DNA of 64,000 nt, from NCBI GenBank assembly GCA_050732875.1, contig JBOHRQ010000002.1:1-64000 (forward strand), written 5' to 3'. The stretch comes from DASRVA01 sp050732875 (GTDB lineage: Bacteria > Gemmatimonadota > Gemmatimonadetes > JACCXV01 > JAHWKZ01). Below the pieces are notes generated by a model that saw only the letters and a list, made by a program, of their open reading frames with translations, made no database searches and was not told the DNA's origin. Position 1 is the stretch's first letter. Each line of letters opens with the position of its first letter. Of the stretch, positions 24,294-34,217 are shown in pieces. Position numbers and translations under genes: made by a program.

Positions 24294-27200
24294 TCAGGAG
24301 GCCGTTTCGGTGCGGGAGGCCGGCGCCAGGTGGGACCGGAGCGCGGCGTTGCGCGGATGGTTCAGGAACCCTTCGCGAAGATCGGCCGGAATGTTCCGCG
24401 CCAGGGCATGCATGGCCCGCGCTGCGCGGGTCAGGGCCAGCAGCTCCCCGCGACGGTCTCCCAGTGCGCGGTGAACGTCGCCGAGCCGCTCGGCGGCGGC
24501 GCGCTCGAGAGACGGGATCCCCATCCGTGATGCCTGTTCCGCCACCCAGGCGAGCTCCTCGGCGAGCCCGGTTGTGGGCTCGAGGAACGCCTCGGCGTCC
24601 GCGTCCAGGTATCGGATGAGGGTCGAATACGGCAGGCTCCGGAAGCCCACGCTTTCCCGCTTCCCCGGGTCCTTCCCGCCCGCGCGGATCTCGGCTCTCC
24701 GCCGCTGCGCGGCGATCAGCGCGATCTGGGTCGGACTGGCGCTCTGCCGGGCTTCCTCCTCGGCCCGCTCGAACCGCTCCGCCGCCTCAGTCCAGCGGCC
24801 GGAGGCCACGCACAGACGCCCTTCCCGGAGCTCGATGTCGTTCAGCTGATCGACCGCCCCGGTATCCTCGACCACCGCTCGCGCCTCGTCGAGCGACTGC
24901 TCGGCAAGCTCGTCGGCGAACATCCGCAGATAGGCATCGAAGAAGTAGATCCGGGTCGAGACCCGGGGGACGGGGCCCAGCAGGCCGTCGCCCTTCTCCC
25001 GGCAGGTCCTGAGATGCCGGATGGCGTCGTCCAGCCTGCCCAGCGCGATCTCGCAATCGATCCGGTTCTGGAGCGTGATATAGCGCGCGAACGACCAACC
25101 CATCTCTTCGAGCAGACGCTCGGCGCGGGCCAGGGTCTCCAGGGCTTCGCCCCACTCACCGCGAGCGGTCCACAGGCGGCCGAGGTTGTTGAGGACCAAA
25201 TACCGCATCTGACGATCGCCGATCGATTCGGCCGTCCGATGGGCCTGCCGGTAGTAGCGCTCGGCGCTGTCGAGGTCATCCTTCAGATCCATGAAGATGT
25301 TTCCGATGTTGAGGAGGCTCTTCGCCGTTCCCAGCACGTCGTCGTTCTTCTCGCGCAGCTTGAGGGCGAGCGAGTGCTGCTCGAAAGCGCGCTCGGCGGC
25401 GATCTGATAGAGGAACACCGCGCCGAGACCGTTGTGCAGGTCGGCGGCCAGCAGCTCCTCCGTCTCGGGGAGGACCTCCAGGCCCTCTTCGTAGAGACGC
25501 GCCGCGTCCTCGAAATCGCCGCGATACCAGGCCACTCGGCCGCGCCGCTCCATCCCGCGGGCGACCCACTCGGGACGCCCCGCGGACCGGCCCCATTCCT
25601 CGAGCCGGCGGAACCACCCCTCGGCCTCGTCCAGGTCACCCCGCGTCACCAGCACGTCGCCCAGCGTCTCGCCGAACAGCGCGCGCTGGTCGGAGTCGGA
25701 GAAGACTTCCGGATCGGACGCGAAGACCTCGGCCGCCCGCCGGAGGTTACGCTCGGCGGTCGGCAGGTCGTAGCTCGCCGCCGCCGACCGGCCGGCGACC
25801 CAGAGATGGGGCGCAGCCGCCCGGGGGAGCCCGGCGTGCCAGTAGTGGTGGGCGAAGAAAGGCGCCTCGGCCTCCCGACGGTCGGAGAAGACTTCTTCCC
25901 CCAGCCGCGCGGCGGACTCGTGGAGGACGTTACGCACGCGCTGGAGAAGCCCGCCGTAGGCGACCTCCTGCATGAGCGCGTGGCGGAAGCCCAGATCCTC
26001 CGGGCTCCGCTCCTCGAGGAATCCACGCTCCTCGAGGACGACCAGCGCCCGGTCGAAGCCGATCGGCTGGGGCTCGAGACCGTACATTCGGGTCAGCAGC
26101 CGGGTCGGGAAGTGCATGCCCAGGACCGACGCCATCTGGAGCAGAAGCTGAAGCGGCGGCTCGAGCCGGTCGATGCGCGCCATGATGAGACCCTGCACGG
26201 ACCCGGGGACCGAGCGGCGCTCCTCCTCGCCGGTGTCCTTCATGGCCCGGATCAGCTCCTCGAGGAACAGCGGGTTCCCCTGGCTGCGCCGGATCAGCTC
26301 GCGACGATCCTCGGGAGCGAGATCGTCCAACCTGCCGCCCAGGAGCTTCTCCGCGGCGGCCTCGTCGAGGGGCTCGAGCGCCAGCCGCTCGACCTCCCCC
26401 CCCGGCCACGGACCGAGGTCACCGGGGCGCGCGGTCAGGATGACCGGGATCGGCCGGTCCGCCAGGGCCGGGATCAGGAAGGCGAGGAACTCACGGGCGG
26501 TCTCGTCCGCCCAGTGGACGTCCTCGAACAGCAGCGACATCGGCGTCGTCCGCGCGGCGGCGCCCAGCAGCGCGGCCAGCGCGAGCCAGCGGTTCTGGCG
26601 CGCCGTCTGCGGATCCTCCGCCGGATGCCCGTCGCCCTCCGGGGTCACCCCCGCCACCTCGCGCGCGAGCCCCTCGATGCCGCGTCGATGGGCGTCGAAT
26701 CCGTCGCCCAGGAGCGCCTTCGCCCGATCCTCCAGCGCGCCCTCGCCCCAGGCTCCCAGACGGTCGAAAAGCTCGACCTCCGGGGCCCGCTGGCCAGGCA
26801 GCCGGATCTGGGAGAAGGTCACCATGAGGTTCGGCAGCGCCGCCCGCTTGAGGCCCTCCGCGACGAGCCGGCTCTTCCCGGTGCCGGCCTCTCCCTCCAC
26901 GACCAAACCGGCGGCGCGCCCGTCGCCTGGCCTCAGAAATTCCGTCAGGCGCGCGAGCTCCGTCTCACGGCCCGCGAAGGGGCTCCACTCGCGCCTCGGC
27001 GAGCTCGCCCCACCGGAGTAGCGGACGATCCGGTACGCCCGGACCGGCTCGCTCTTCCCCTTGAGGGTCAGGGGCGGCAGCTCGACCTCCTCGAAGCGGT
27101 CGCGGATCCGCTGCTGGACGGCTTCGCTGACCAGCACGGTGTTCGGCTCGGCGGCCGATTCGAGACGCGACGCCACGTTCACCGTATCCCCCAGGACCGT

Positions 27201-27746
27201 GTACTGAAGGCGCATCTCCGTCCCCAGGTGCGCGGCCACGACCTCGCCCAGGTGGATCCCCACCCGCAGGGCCAGCGGGATCTCGGAACGCTCGCTGTGA
27301 TCGGCGATCACCTCGAGCATGGCGAGGCCGGCCAGGACCGCCCGCTCGGCGTCGTTCTCGTGGGCGAGCGGAGCGCCGAAGAGTGCCATCACCGCGTCCC
27401 CGATGAACTTGTCGACGTAGCCCTCGTAGTCGTAGACCGCGCCGGCCAGTCGCTGGAGGAGGGGATTGACGAGGAGCGTCACCTCCTCGGGGTCCAGGCG
27501 CTCGCTGAGGGCTGTGTACCCCTTGAGATCGGCGAACAGGACGACCACCTCGCGCCGGTCCCCCCGGAGCTGGGAGCGCGCGGCCTCGAACTTGGCGCGG
27601 AGCCCCGGCGGGAGCTCGGGCTCGGCGCCGCTGGGCGGAGCCTCAGCCGGGGCTTCTGGAGCCGGAGTGTGAATCGGACTTCCACATTCGGGGCAAAACT
27701 TTGCCGCCTCGGGAAGACTCGATCCGCAATGGATGCAGAACTTCAT
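24294..27746 (-). CDS. zinc ribbon - class III cyclase - AAA ATPase - TPR protein (copy A)
   Basis: A 1150-residue cytoplasmic signalling protein. Residues 4-21 form a C4 zinc ribbon (CIHCG...CPECG). The class III cyclase domain (about 64-245) has both metal Asp (FADLKGYT, FIGDAVMALFG), Lys in YVDKFIGD, and GDTVNVASR with the transition-state Asn and Arg, so it looks active, probably as an adenylyl cyclase. An AAA/STAND-like ATPase follows with Walker A EGEAGTGKS and Walker B LLFEDVHWADE. The rest, from about residue 620, is TPR-like helical repeats. The order recalls soluble adenylyl cyclases. It is a paralogue of the gene at 44432-47920. It is transcribed away from a lipoprotein gene across 176 bases. 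Confidence 0.9.
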   Translation of the reverse strand: MKFCIHCGSSLPEAAKFCPECGSPIHTPAPEAPAEAPPSGAEPELPPGLRAKFEAARSQLRGDRREVVVLFADLKGYTALSERLDPEEVTLLVNPLLQRLAGAVYDYEGYVDKFIGDAVMALFGAPLAHENDAERAVLAGLAMLEVIADHSERSEIPLALRVGIHLGEVVAAHLGTEMRLQYTVLGDTVNVASRLESAAEPNTVLVSEAVQQRIRDRFEEVELPPLTLKGKSEPVRAYRIVRYSGGASSPRREWSPFAGRETELARLTEFLRPGDGRAAGLVVEGEAGTGKSRLVAEGLKRAALPNLMVTFSQIRLPGQRAPEVELFDRLGAWGEGALEDRAKALLGDGFDAHRRGIEGLAREVAGVTPEGDGHPAEDPQTARQNRWLALAALLGAAARTTPMSLLFEDVHWADETAREFLAFLIPALADRPIPVILTARPGDLGPWPGGEVERLALEPLDEAAAEKLLGGRLDDLAPEDRRELIRRSQGNPLFLEELIRAMKDTGEEERRSVPGSVQGLIMARIDRLEPPLQLLLQMASVLGMHFPTRLLTRMYGLEPQPIGFDRALVVLEERGFLEERSPEDLGFRHALMQEVAYGGLLQRVRNVLHESAARLGEEVFSDRREAEAPFFAHHYWHAGLPRAAAPHLWVAGRSAAASYDLPTAERNLRRAAEVFASDPEVFSDSDQRALFGETLGDVLVTRGDLDEAEGWFRRLEEWGRSAGRPEWVARGMERRGRVAWYRGDFEDAARLYEEGLEVLPETEELLAADLHNGLGAVFLYQIAAERAFEQHSLALKLREKNDDVLGTAKSLLNIGNIFMDLKDDLDSAERYYRQAHRTAESIGDRQMRYLVLNNLGRLWTARGEWGEALETLARAERLLEEMGWSFARYITLQNRIDCEIALGRLDDAIRHLRTCREKGDGLLGPVPRVSTRIYFFDAYLRMFADELAEQSLDEARAVVEDTGAVDQLNDIELREGRLCVASGRWTEAAERFERAEEEARQSASPTQIALIAAQRRRAEIRAGGKDPGKRESVGFRSLPYSTLIRYLDADAEAFLEPTTGLAEELAWVAEQASRMGIPSLERAAAERLGDVHRALGDRRGELLALTRAARAMHALARNIPADLREGFLNHPRNAALRSHLAPASRTETAS

Positions 27747-27778
27747 TTACCCTTCTTTCCCGCCGCCCGGAAATCGAC

Positions 27779-27808
27779 TTGCCAGGCGCACCTTGATCCT
27801 TGTATGCT
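27779..27808 (+). promoter_or_regulatory. putative promoter of the lipoprotein gene
   Basis: TTGCCA (27779-27784), 18 bases, then TATGCT (27803-27808) lie in the divergent gap between the cyclase and the lipoprotein. The lipoprotein ATG follows 115 bases later with a strong AAGGAGGT. Confidence 0.4.
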
Positions 27809-27922
27809 GGAGACTTCTTGTATCGGAATGCTGCGCCGTTCGCACGGTAATCTCCCAGGCCATGCAGCATCCAGTGGCGAGTTGATCGCGGGAAGACCCT
27901 TCCTCTTCCCGAAGGAGGTTAC

Positions 27923-29305
27923 ATGTTTCGAGCGGTTCTGGCTTCGATTCCTCTTGTCCTGATGGCTTTCCTGGCCGGATGTCAGGAGGAGAGCGACGAG
28001 CTCCTCTCAGCGCCCGCGGGCGCGAATGCCGCGACCATCGACGCCGCCTGCGAGACGGCCCCAGATATATGCGACCTGATCGAGGCCCTGTTCCCCGCTC
28101 CGGGGCTCGAGAACGCCGCCTTCACGCGCTTCGGCAACGTCGCGCGCGTGCTCGGCAACGGCGACCTCGACGAGGCCGTGGGGCAGACGTTCGATCTGAT
28201 CGTGTTCGTCTTCCAGAAGGATCTCGACGATCCCAACGGAAGCGCTCCACCCACCACCGACGAAGGTCGGATCCAGCTCGCCAACCTGCTCCTCGAGTTC
28301 ATCGGGCTGAACGGCATCCTGGGGAGCGGGGACTTCGTGATCTGCCAGCCCAACGTGAAGTGCGTGTTCGAGACGGAGACCCGGTTCGCCGGTTTCAGCG
28401 GCACGTTCACGGAGCTGACCCTGTTGACGATCGCCAGGCTGCCGGACAACACATTCGAGTCGAGAGTGGACGTCACCGGTTTCCCGCTGATCTTCGATTT
28501 CAGCGCGACAAGCGCCTCGGATGCCATGGGCGAGTCTGCCGGCCTGGCCCTGGCGTCCGCGCCGCTGGCCGAGCCGGCCACCGTCGCGGTATGTGTGGTC
28601 GATCCGCCGGATCCCGCGGCACCCGATGAGGACGAGCTGGCGAACCTCGCTCTGGGGCACATCATCCAGGGCTCCGAGGGCGACTCGGTCGAGATCCTGC
28701 CCGACGCGCCACCCGGCGATTTCGCCCTCGATTGCGAGGGCGCGAGCTCGGAGGACCCACCCCCGGTGGAGATCGTATCGCTCCGCTGGTGGGGTGAGCG
28801 GGTGGCCTCCGCGTTCGAGCCGGTGTCCGAGTACCTGGTCTCGCCGCTCCTCGCCAATCCCGGCGAGCGGCGGGGCCTGATGACCGCGTTCAGTCCGGTC
28901 GGGGGCATCGACACGAGGACGGTCGGGGACGGAGACGGCGGAGACGGAGGTCCCACCACGACGACGCTCCTGCTCAACGGGAATGCGGCGGGCCTCTCGA
29001 CCTTCCACGGCCAGATCACCGAGGCGACCGCGATCGTCGCCCCGACCCCGGGGAACGTCCTCGAGCCGAGCGTGAACTTCGTGATCTCGCTGGGCCTGAA
29101 CCAGCAGATCATCCCGGCGTTCCTGGACGATGGCGAGGCGACGATCACGATCCAGTGCGACGCCTTCGACGAGATCGCCAGCGAGGCGGACGCCGAGATC
29201 GGGCCCAACACCTACTTCATCCAGGCGCTCTTCCCTGGCGCCGGCGACTTCGAGGCGAGCCCGTCGGGCTTTCTGACCCTGGGCTGCTCGGAGCCGATCG
29301 GCTAG
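27923..29305 (+). CDS. secreted Cys-containing lipoprotein of unknown function (copy A module)
   Basis: A 460-residue lipoprotein with signal MFRAVLASIPLVLMAFLAGC. It has an acidic, cysteine-containing mature part: C-x5-PDIC near residues 43-50, then CQPNVKC, CVV and a C-terminal GCSEP. From about residue 130 it is beta-rich with long Asp/Gly/Thr linkers (DGDGGDGGPTTTT near residue 330), like a chain of Ig- or prealbumin-type domains. No family was recognised. The ATG has AAGGAGGT 3 bases upstream. It is divergent from the copy A cyclase, and a different lipoprotein occupies the same position beside the copy B cyclase. Confidence 0.8.
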   Translation: MFRAVLASIPLVLMAFLAGCQEESDELLSAPAGANAATIDAACETAPDICDLIEALFPAPGLENAAFTRFGNVARVLGNGDLDEAVGQTFDLIVFVFQKDLDDPNGSAPPTTDEGRIQLANLLLEFIGLNGILGSGDFVICQPNVKCVFETETRFAGFSGTFTELTLLTIARLPDNTFESRVDVTGFPLIFDFSATSASDAMGESAGLALASAPLAEPATVAVCVVDPPDPAAPDEDELANLALGHIIQGSEGDSVEILPDAPPGDFALDCEGASSEDPPPVEIVSLRWWGERVASAFEPVSEYLVSPLLANPGERRGLMTAFSPVGGIDTRTVGDGDGGDGGPTTTTLLLNGNAAGLSTFHGQITEATAIVAPTPGNVLEPSVNFVISLGLNQQIIPAFLDDGEATITIQCDAFDEIASEADAEIGPNTYFIQALFPGAGDFEASPSGFLTLGCSEPIG

Positions 29306-29332
29306 ACCCGCGGCGGGCCACTCCCGAATCGA

Positions 29333-29376
29333 GAAGGGGCGGTCGTGGAAGGAGTGACCGCCCCTTCTTTCTTTCA
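29333..29376 (+). terminator. intrinsic terminator after the lipoprotein gene
   Basis: A 12-bp stem GAAGGGGCGGTC (29333-29344) / GACCGCCCCTTC (29356-29367) with an 11-base loop is followed by TTTCTTTC, 28 bases past the lipoprotein stop. Confidence 0.85.
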
Positions 29377-29463
29377 ATTTCGTTGCCTTCGAATGCAGGT
29401 ACGATTTTCGGCAGGCGGTGGTCCGTCGGCGGACGGGCGGCAGGTGGACCGGATCGACCGGTC

Positions 29464-30321
29464 TCAGTGCTCGAGCGCGGTATCCCCGATCTTCGACGGA
29501 ACATGGTAGTCGACGAGATGGAGCTCGACGGCCGAGACCTCGCCGCTGTAGCCGTAGGCGAAGGAGGTAAAGCCGAGCCCGGGCACGAAGGTCCAGACAG
29601 CGTGCTCGGCCGGCGTCCGCGCGGTCACACGGAAGAGGTCGGCGGCGATGTCCTCGGCGCCATGAACGGTGCGGAGGTCGGCCGGACCGTCGTCCGTCAC
29701 CGACCAGCAGACCGGGGCGGGATCGTCCACGGGCTTCTTTCGCTTCTCCGGCGCGGCCGTCGCGGGACGAGCCGGGGGGCAGAACCGCTTTCCTCCGTGA
29801 AGCGGCAGATCGAGGATCAGCTCCGTGGGCATCGTCAACCCCTTCAGCGTGTCCTCACGATTCTGGAGCCGCCGCCAGACATTCCCTGCGCGCCGGCCGC
29901 CGGCCAGGAAGACCCGCGGGCCGGCCTTCTTGCGGTCGCGCACGAGGAGCACGTAGATGCCGCGCTCGCGGCCGCGCTCGTACCGGATGAGGTCGTAGGG
30001 GTGGCCCTCCAGCATGGCCGCCGTCCAGGGGCCGCGGCGTATGACCTCGGTGACCTCGCTCATCCAGGTCACCTGCTCGCGGTAGATCCGGCCGAAGCCC
30101 CAGGGGATCCACCACACCTGGCCCTCGTAGGTCCACGTGCTGCCGACCTCCAGGGGGACCGGGTCCGGCCGGGGAGCGGCCGGCGCGGGATCGGCCGTCT
30201 GGGCGGCGGCGAGGCGCTGGAAGAAGGCGACCGCCAGGGCGACCATCAGGAAGACGCGCAGGATCGTCCGGCGAAATGCCTCCGGATCGGTCCCGCTTCG
30301 AGGGGGTCGGAAATCGATCAT
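29464..30321 (-). CDS. secreted protein of unknown function
   Basis: A 285-residue protein with a signal peptide (RTILRVFLMVALAVAFFQRLAAAQ). The mature part starts with VPLEVGSTWTYEGQVWWIPW, the pattern of beta-sandwich envelope proteins that share a WxY strand after a Pro-rich linker. It ends VPGLGFTSFAYGYSGEVSAVELHLVDY, also typical of such proteins. No catalytic motif is evident. The ATG at 30321 is chosen because it precedes the signal peptide; the frame continues upstream only into the arsC shadow. Confidence 0.7.
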   Translation of the reverse strand: MIDFRPPRSGTDPEAFRRTILRVFLMVALAVAFFQRLAAAQTADPAPAAPRPDPVPLEVGSTWTYEGQVWWIPWGFGRIYREQVTWMSEVTEVIRRGPWTAAMLEGHPYDLIRYERGRERGIYVLLVRDRKKAGPRVFLAGGRRAGNVWRRLQNREDTLKGLTMPTELILDLPLHGGKRFCPPARPATAAPEKRKKPVDDPAPVCWSVTDDGPADLRTVHGAEDIAADLFRVTARTPAEHAVWTFVPGLGFTSFAYGYSGEVSAVELHLVDYHVPSKIGDTALEH

Positions 30322-30404
30322 AGATAGTTTTTGTTGTGCAAATCCTTCCAACAGGAGCTCGATAGCGGAGCTCCGCAGGCAAGATGACGCACGAAACAAG
30401 CCGC

Positions 30405-30842
30405 TCAGACCGCTTCGGGTGACCCGGTCCCGAGTCGCGCTTCCAGTCGGCGCCGGAGCTCGTCCCTCACCCGGCGGAAGGCGTCCAGCCGCTCGGCCTC
30501 TGCACCGCCGGCCCGCGCCGGGTCCTCCATCGGCCAGTGGAAGCGCTCGACCTCGCCCGGGAAGACCGGGCACACCTCCTCCGCGCAGAGGGTGACGACG
30601 ACGCCGACGCGATCGACCGGGATCTTCTCGACAGACTTCGATCGCTGTCCGGAGATGTCGATGCCGATCTCGCGCATGGCGCGGACCGCGAGCGGGTTCA
30701 CGGCTGCCGGCTCCGAACCCGCGCTGTAGACGACCGTGCCGGCGGGCACCAGGCGCCGCGCCAGGCCCTCGGCCATCTGGCTGCGCGCGGAATTGGCGAC
30801 GCAGAGGAAGAGGATCCCGCTCGGACGTTGCGCAGCGGTCAT
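30405..30842 (-). CDS. arsC: thioredoxin-coupled arsenate reductase (LMW-phosphatase fold)
   Basis: A 145-residue low-molecular-weight phosphatase-fold protein. The P-loop is LCVANSARSQMAEG near residues 13-26. VVTLCAEEVCPVFPGEVERF carries the two extra cysteines that relay electrons in thioredoxin-coupled ArsC, and HWPMEDPA is the acid-loop region. The reaction would be arsenate to arsenite. The second P-loop cysteine of the staphylococcal enzyme is Ala here. It is not next to the ArsR gene, and it is divergent from a cyclase gene 65 bases away. A protein tyrosine phosphatase role is the alternative. Confidence 0.82.
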   Translation of the reverse strand: MTAAQRPSGILFLCVANSARSQMAEGLARRLVPAGTVVYSAGSEPAAVNPLAVRAMREIGIDISGQRSKSVEKIPVDRVGVVVTLCAEEVCPVFPGEVERFHWPMEDPARAGGAEAERLDAFRRVRDELRRRLEARLGTGSPEAV

Positions 30843-30907
30843 GACGGTTCAGGATACATCCGACGCGAGTTTCCAACCGCCGTTCCGTGTTGCACATTGC
30901 GGGTTCA

Positions 30908-33900
30908 ATGGATTGTCCGAGGTGTCACTCGCCGGCCGTAGCCGAGGCTCGATTCTGCTCCGCCTGCGGAGAGGAGCTGGAGACGGAGGAGCGAACCTCG
31001 CCGGGCGAGGACCTCCAGGCGGCCGGGGAGACACGCCTAATCACCGCGCTGTTCGCGGACCTGAGCGGGTCGGTCGCCGCGACGCACGGTCTCGATCCCG
31101 AGGCCGCCGCGGAGCGGGTGAACGAGGTGCTGGACGTCATGGCCCAGGCGATCGTCCGCTACGAGGGCCGCATCGACCGCTATCTGGGGGACGGCGTGCT
31201 GGCCTTCTTCGGCACCCCCCAGGCCCACGAGGACGATCCCCTCCGCGCGATCTCGGCCGCGCTCGAGATCCGGGACGATCTCGAGCGGCGCGGGTTCCAC
31301 GCAACCTCCGGAATCAACACCGGTGAGGTCTACCTGGGACGCATCGGCTCCGAGCGCCATGCCGAGTTCTCGGGACTGGGGCCGGTCATCAACCTGGCGG
31401 CTCGCCTCCAGTCCCGGGCCGAGCCCGGGCAGGTGCTGGTCGGCGAGGCCACCTATCGGGCCGCTCGCCGGGCCTTCGAGTTCCGCCCGCTTTCCCTCCG
31501 GGTCAAGGGAGTTCCGCACCCCATCACCGCGCACCTCGCGCTCGAACCGCTCGCTCGCCCCGAGAAGGCGCGCGGGATCGAGGGCGTGCACGTCGAGCTG
31601 GTCGGACGCGACGAAGACCTGGAGCGGCTCGGCGAGGCGCTGGCCGCTATCCGGAGCGGCCACGGCCGCGTCGTGGCGGTCGTCGGCGAGGCGGGGATCG
31701 GCAAGTCACGTCTGGTGGCCGAACTCAAGCGGCGGGTCGATCGCGGGCTCGCAGGCGATCGGGATGCGACTCCCGACAGTCCAATCCTGTGGCTGGACGG
31801 ACGCTGTCTCGAGACCACGTGCGGGACCAGCTACGCGCCGTTCGTGGATCTCCTGCGCTCCTTCTTCGGTGACAGCGGCGGCAACGAAACGCTCCCCGAC
31901 CGGGTGGCAGGCGTCGTGCACGGGCTGGTCTCCGACGGAGCCCTGCCCGAAGACCGCGGGCCGGATGTGGCGGCCCTCCTGACCAACCTCCTGAGCCGGT
32001 CACCGGATGCCGAGCGGCTCTTCCCGGGGGCGTCTCCCGAGCAGATCCGGAACCAGACGTTCCTTGCGCTGCGGGACTTCCTCAGCGCCCTCGCGCGGCC
32101 CCAGCCGCTGGTCGTCTTTATCGAGGATCTGCACTGGGCGGACGCTCTGTCGCTGGATCTCTCCGCCCTCCTCATGTCGGCGACGGCGCAGGCACCCCTC
32201 CTGCTGCTCTGCGCGTTTCGACCCGGGATGCGCTATCCGACGCGCGACATCGAGTCGACCGGAGCCGGGCGCGCCGGCGCACGGTTCAGCGCGATCCTCC
32301 TCCATCCGCTCACCGGAGTGGAGAGCGATCGGCTCCTCGAATCGATCCTCCGGCTTCCCGACTTTCCCTCCCGGCTCCGCGAATCCCTGCTCGAACGGGC
32401 GCAGGGGAATCCGCTGTTCCTGGAGGAAATGCTTCGCTCCCTGGTGGACGAGGGCCATCTCGTTCGGGAAAACGGGTCGTGGCGCGTCCTCCCGGGAATC
32501 GAGGCCGTCCATGTCCCCGACAGCGTGCAGAGCATCATCCAGAGCCGGGTCGACCGCCTGGACGCGGATCCGCGCCAGGTGCTCCAGGTGGCAACGGTCA
32601 TCGGGCGGCTCTTCCACCGCGAGCTGCTCGAGGCGGTCGTTCGCACCGCCTGCGACGGCCGGATCGACCTCGACGCGGCGCTGGCCGACCTGGAGGATCA
32701 CGAGCTCGTCTACCTGGAGCGCGTGTCTCCCGAAGAGTACTCCTTCAAGCACGTCTTCACCCTCGAGACCGTGTACGGAAGCCTGCTCCGCAAGCGCCGG
32801 GCGGCGCTCCACCGATGCACGGCCGAGGCGATCGAGACGCTGCGGGCGGACCGGCTCGAGGAGCATTTCGAGCAGCTCGCCCGCCACTACGACGAAGCCG
32901 GCGTCGGGGAGAAGGCGACCGAATACCTGTTGCTGGCGGGAGAGAAGTCGCGCCGGGCCTTTCTGAACCCGGTTGCCATCGAATACTACGAGCGCGCGCT
33001 CGAGCGCCTGGCGGCGCTGGACCTTCCGGCCGGGCGGGAGCCGTGGCGGGGGGCGACGCGCGCCAGGGTCCGGGAAGCGCTGGGCGACCTGTACGAGCTG
33101 ACCGGGCGCCACGATGAGGCCATCGCGGGATTCCAGGCGGCGCTCGACGATGCCGGGCCCGCGAACGCGGTCGACCGGGCGCGGATCCTTCGCAAGACCG
33201 GCGTGAGCCTTCAGATCCAGCGCCGGTTCCCGGAGTCGCTGGCGGCGTTCCAGGAGGCGCTGGCAGTGCTGGACGGAAACCCGCCTCCCGACACCGAAGC
33301 GGCGTGGCGCTCCGAGCGGCTCGACACGGTGCTGGGGAAGCTCATGCTCCATTACTTCATGGCGGCCGAGGCCGAGATCGCCGGCGCGATCGAACGCTAC
33401 CGGGACGAGTTCCTCGCCCACGGCTCGCCCCTCCAGCGGGGGCTCCTGTACAGGACCCTGGCGGTGGCGGGCCTCCAGCGGGAGCGCTATGTCGCATCGG
33501 CGGAGACCGTGGACAACGCCAGGGCCGCCTGGGAGACGATCGAGACGACCGGCGTCCTTCACGAGATCGGTCACGCGCGCTTCGTCTATGGCTTCGCATC
33601 GATGTGGGCCGGGCGGCTGGATGACGCCCAGCGCGAGCTCTCGGCCGCGCTGGCTCTCGCCGAGCGGATCGGTGATGTCACCCTCCAGTCCCGATGCGTC
33701 ACCTATCTCGCGTTGACCCATCGGAAGCAGGGTGACGTAGAGGCGGCTCGACGCCACGCCCTTCGTGCTCTCGAAATCTCCGAGACCGGCGGGATGACCG
33801 AGTACCTGGCGGCGGCCCATGCGCATCTGGCCTGGGCGGCGGGTCGCGAAGGGCGCTGGGACGAGGCCGAGCGCGAGGGCCGGCTCGCCCTCGAGCTGTG

Positions 33901-34189
33901 GGAGGGGATCGGCGGGCCCTACCGGCTCTTCCTCTGGATGCCGGTCTGGCCTTTGCTCGGGGTGGCGCTGGCGCGGGGTCGTCCAAATGAGGCTGCCGGG
34001 CACGCCCGAAATCTTCTGGATCCAGGCCTCCAGCCGATGCCGGAGCCGCTGGCCGCGGCGCTCGACCTGGCGGCCGGCGCGGCCGAGAACCGCTGCCACT
34101 CAAGGAGCGTGGGCCGCGGGGGAGACGAGGAGGCCCGGGATCGCTTCGCCGAGGTCGGCGAGCTTGCGCGCCCGCTCGGTTACCTGTAG
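30908..34189 (+). CDS. zinc ribbon - cyclase-like - AAA ATPase - TPR protein (divergent member)
   Basis: About 1093 residues with the same domain order as the two paralogues in this window. The zinc ribbon is CPRCHSPAVAEARFCSACG (residues 3-20). The cyclase domain (about 38-215) keeps both metal Asp (FADLSGSV, YLGDGVLAFFG) and the NLAAR Asn/Arg, but the purine-specifying Lys is Arg (IDRYLGD) and the GDT Asp is Pro (LGPVIN). Nucleotide choice or activity is therefore uncertain. The ATPase has GEAGIGKS and LVVFIEDLHWAD. TPR-like repeats occupy roughly residues 640-1080. The ATG at 30908 was preferred to GTG 30887 since it starts the zinc ribbon. Confidence 0.88.
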   Translation: MDCPRCHSPAVAEARFCSACGEELETEERTSPGEDLQAAGETRLITALFADLSGSVAATHGLDPEAAAERVNEVLDVMAQAIVRYEGRIDRYLGDGVLAFFGTPQAHEDDPLRAISAALEIRDDLERRGFHATSGINTGEVYLGRIGSERHAEFSGLGPVINLAARLQSRAEPGQVLVGEATYRAARRAFEFRPLSLRVKGVPHPITAHLALEPLARPEKARGIEGVHVELVGRDEDLERLGEALAAIRSGHGRVVAVVGEAGIGKSRLVAELKRRVDRGLAGDRDATPDSPILWLDGRCLETTCGTSYAPFVDLLRSFFGDSGGNETLPDRVAGVVHGLVSDGALPEDRGPDVAALLTNLLSRSPDAERLFPGASPEQIRNQTFLALRDFLSALARPQPLVVFIEDLHWADALSLDLSALLMSATAQAPLLLLCAFRPGMRYPTRDIESTGAGRAGARFSAILLHPLTGVESDRLLESILRLPDFPSRLRESLLERAQGNPLFLEEMLRSLVDEGHLVRENGSWRVLPGIEAVHVPDSVQSIIQSRVDRLDADPRQVLQVATVIGRLFHRELLEAVVRTACDGRIDLDAALADLEDHELVYLERVSPEEYSFKHVFTLETVYGSLLRKRRAALHRCTAEAIETLRADRLEEHFEQLARHYDEAGVGEKATEYLLLAGEKSRRAFLNPVAIEYYERALERLAALDLPAGREPWRGATRARVREALGDLYELTGRHDEAIAGFQAALDDAGPANAVDRARILRKTGVSLQIQRRFPESLAAFQEALAVLDGNPPPDTEAAWRSERLDTVLGKLMLHYFMAAEAEIAGAIERYRDEFLAHGSPLQRGLLYRTLAVAGLQRERYVASAETVDNARAAWETIETTGVLHEIGHARFVYGFASMWAGRLDDAQRELSAALALAERIGDVTLQSRCVTYLALTHRKQGDVEAARRHALRALEISETGGMTEYLAAAHAHLAWAAGREGRWDEAEREGRLALELWEGIGGPYRLFLWMPVWPLLGVALARGRPNEAAGHARNLLDPGLQPMPEPLAAALDLAAGAAENRCHSRSVGRGGDEEARDRFAEVGELARPLGYL

Positions 34190-34217
34190 GCCATGGACGG
34201 CGCCTTCTCCGGGCGGC

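Noticed and set aside
25014..27962. A 982-codon open frame on the forward strand, antisense to the copy A cyclase
   Set aside because: Its translation is Arg/Gly/His-rich without motifs, and the reverse strand encodes a full zinc ribbon, cyclase, ATPase and TPR protein. High GC content makes such shadow frames common.
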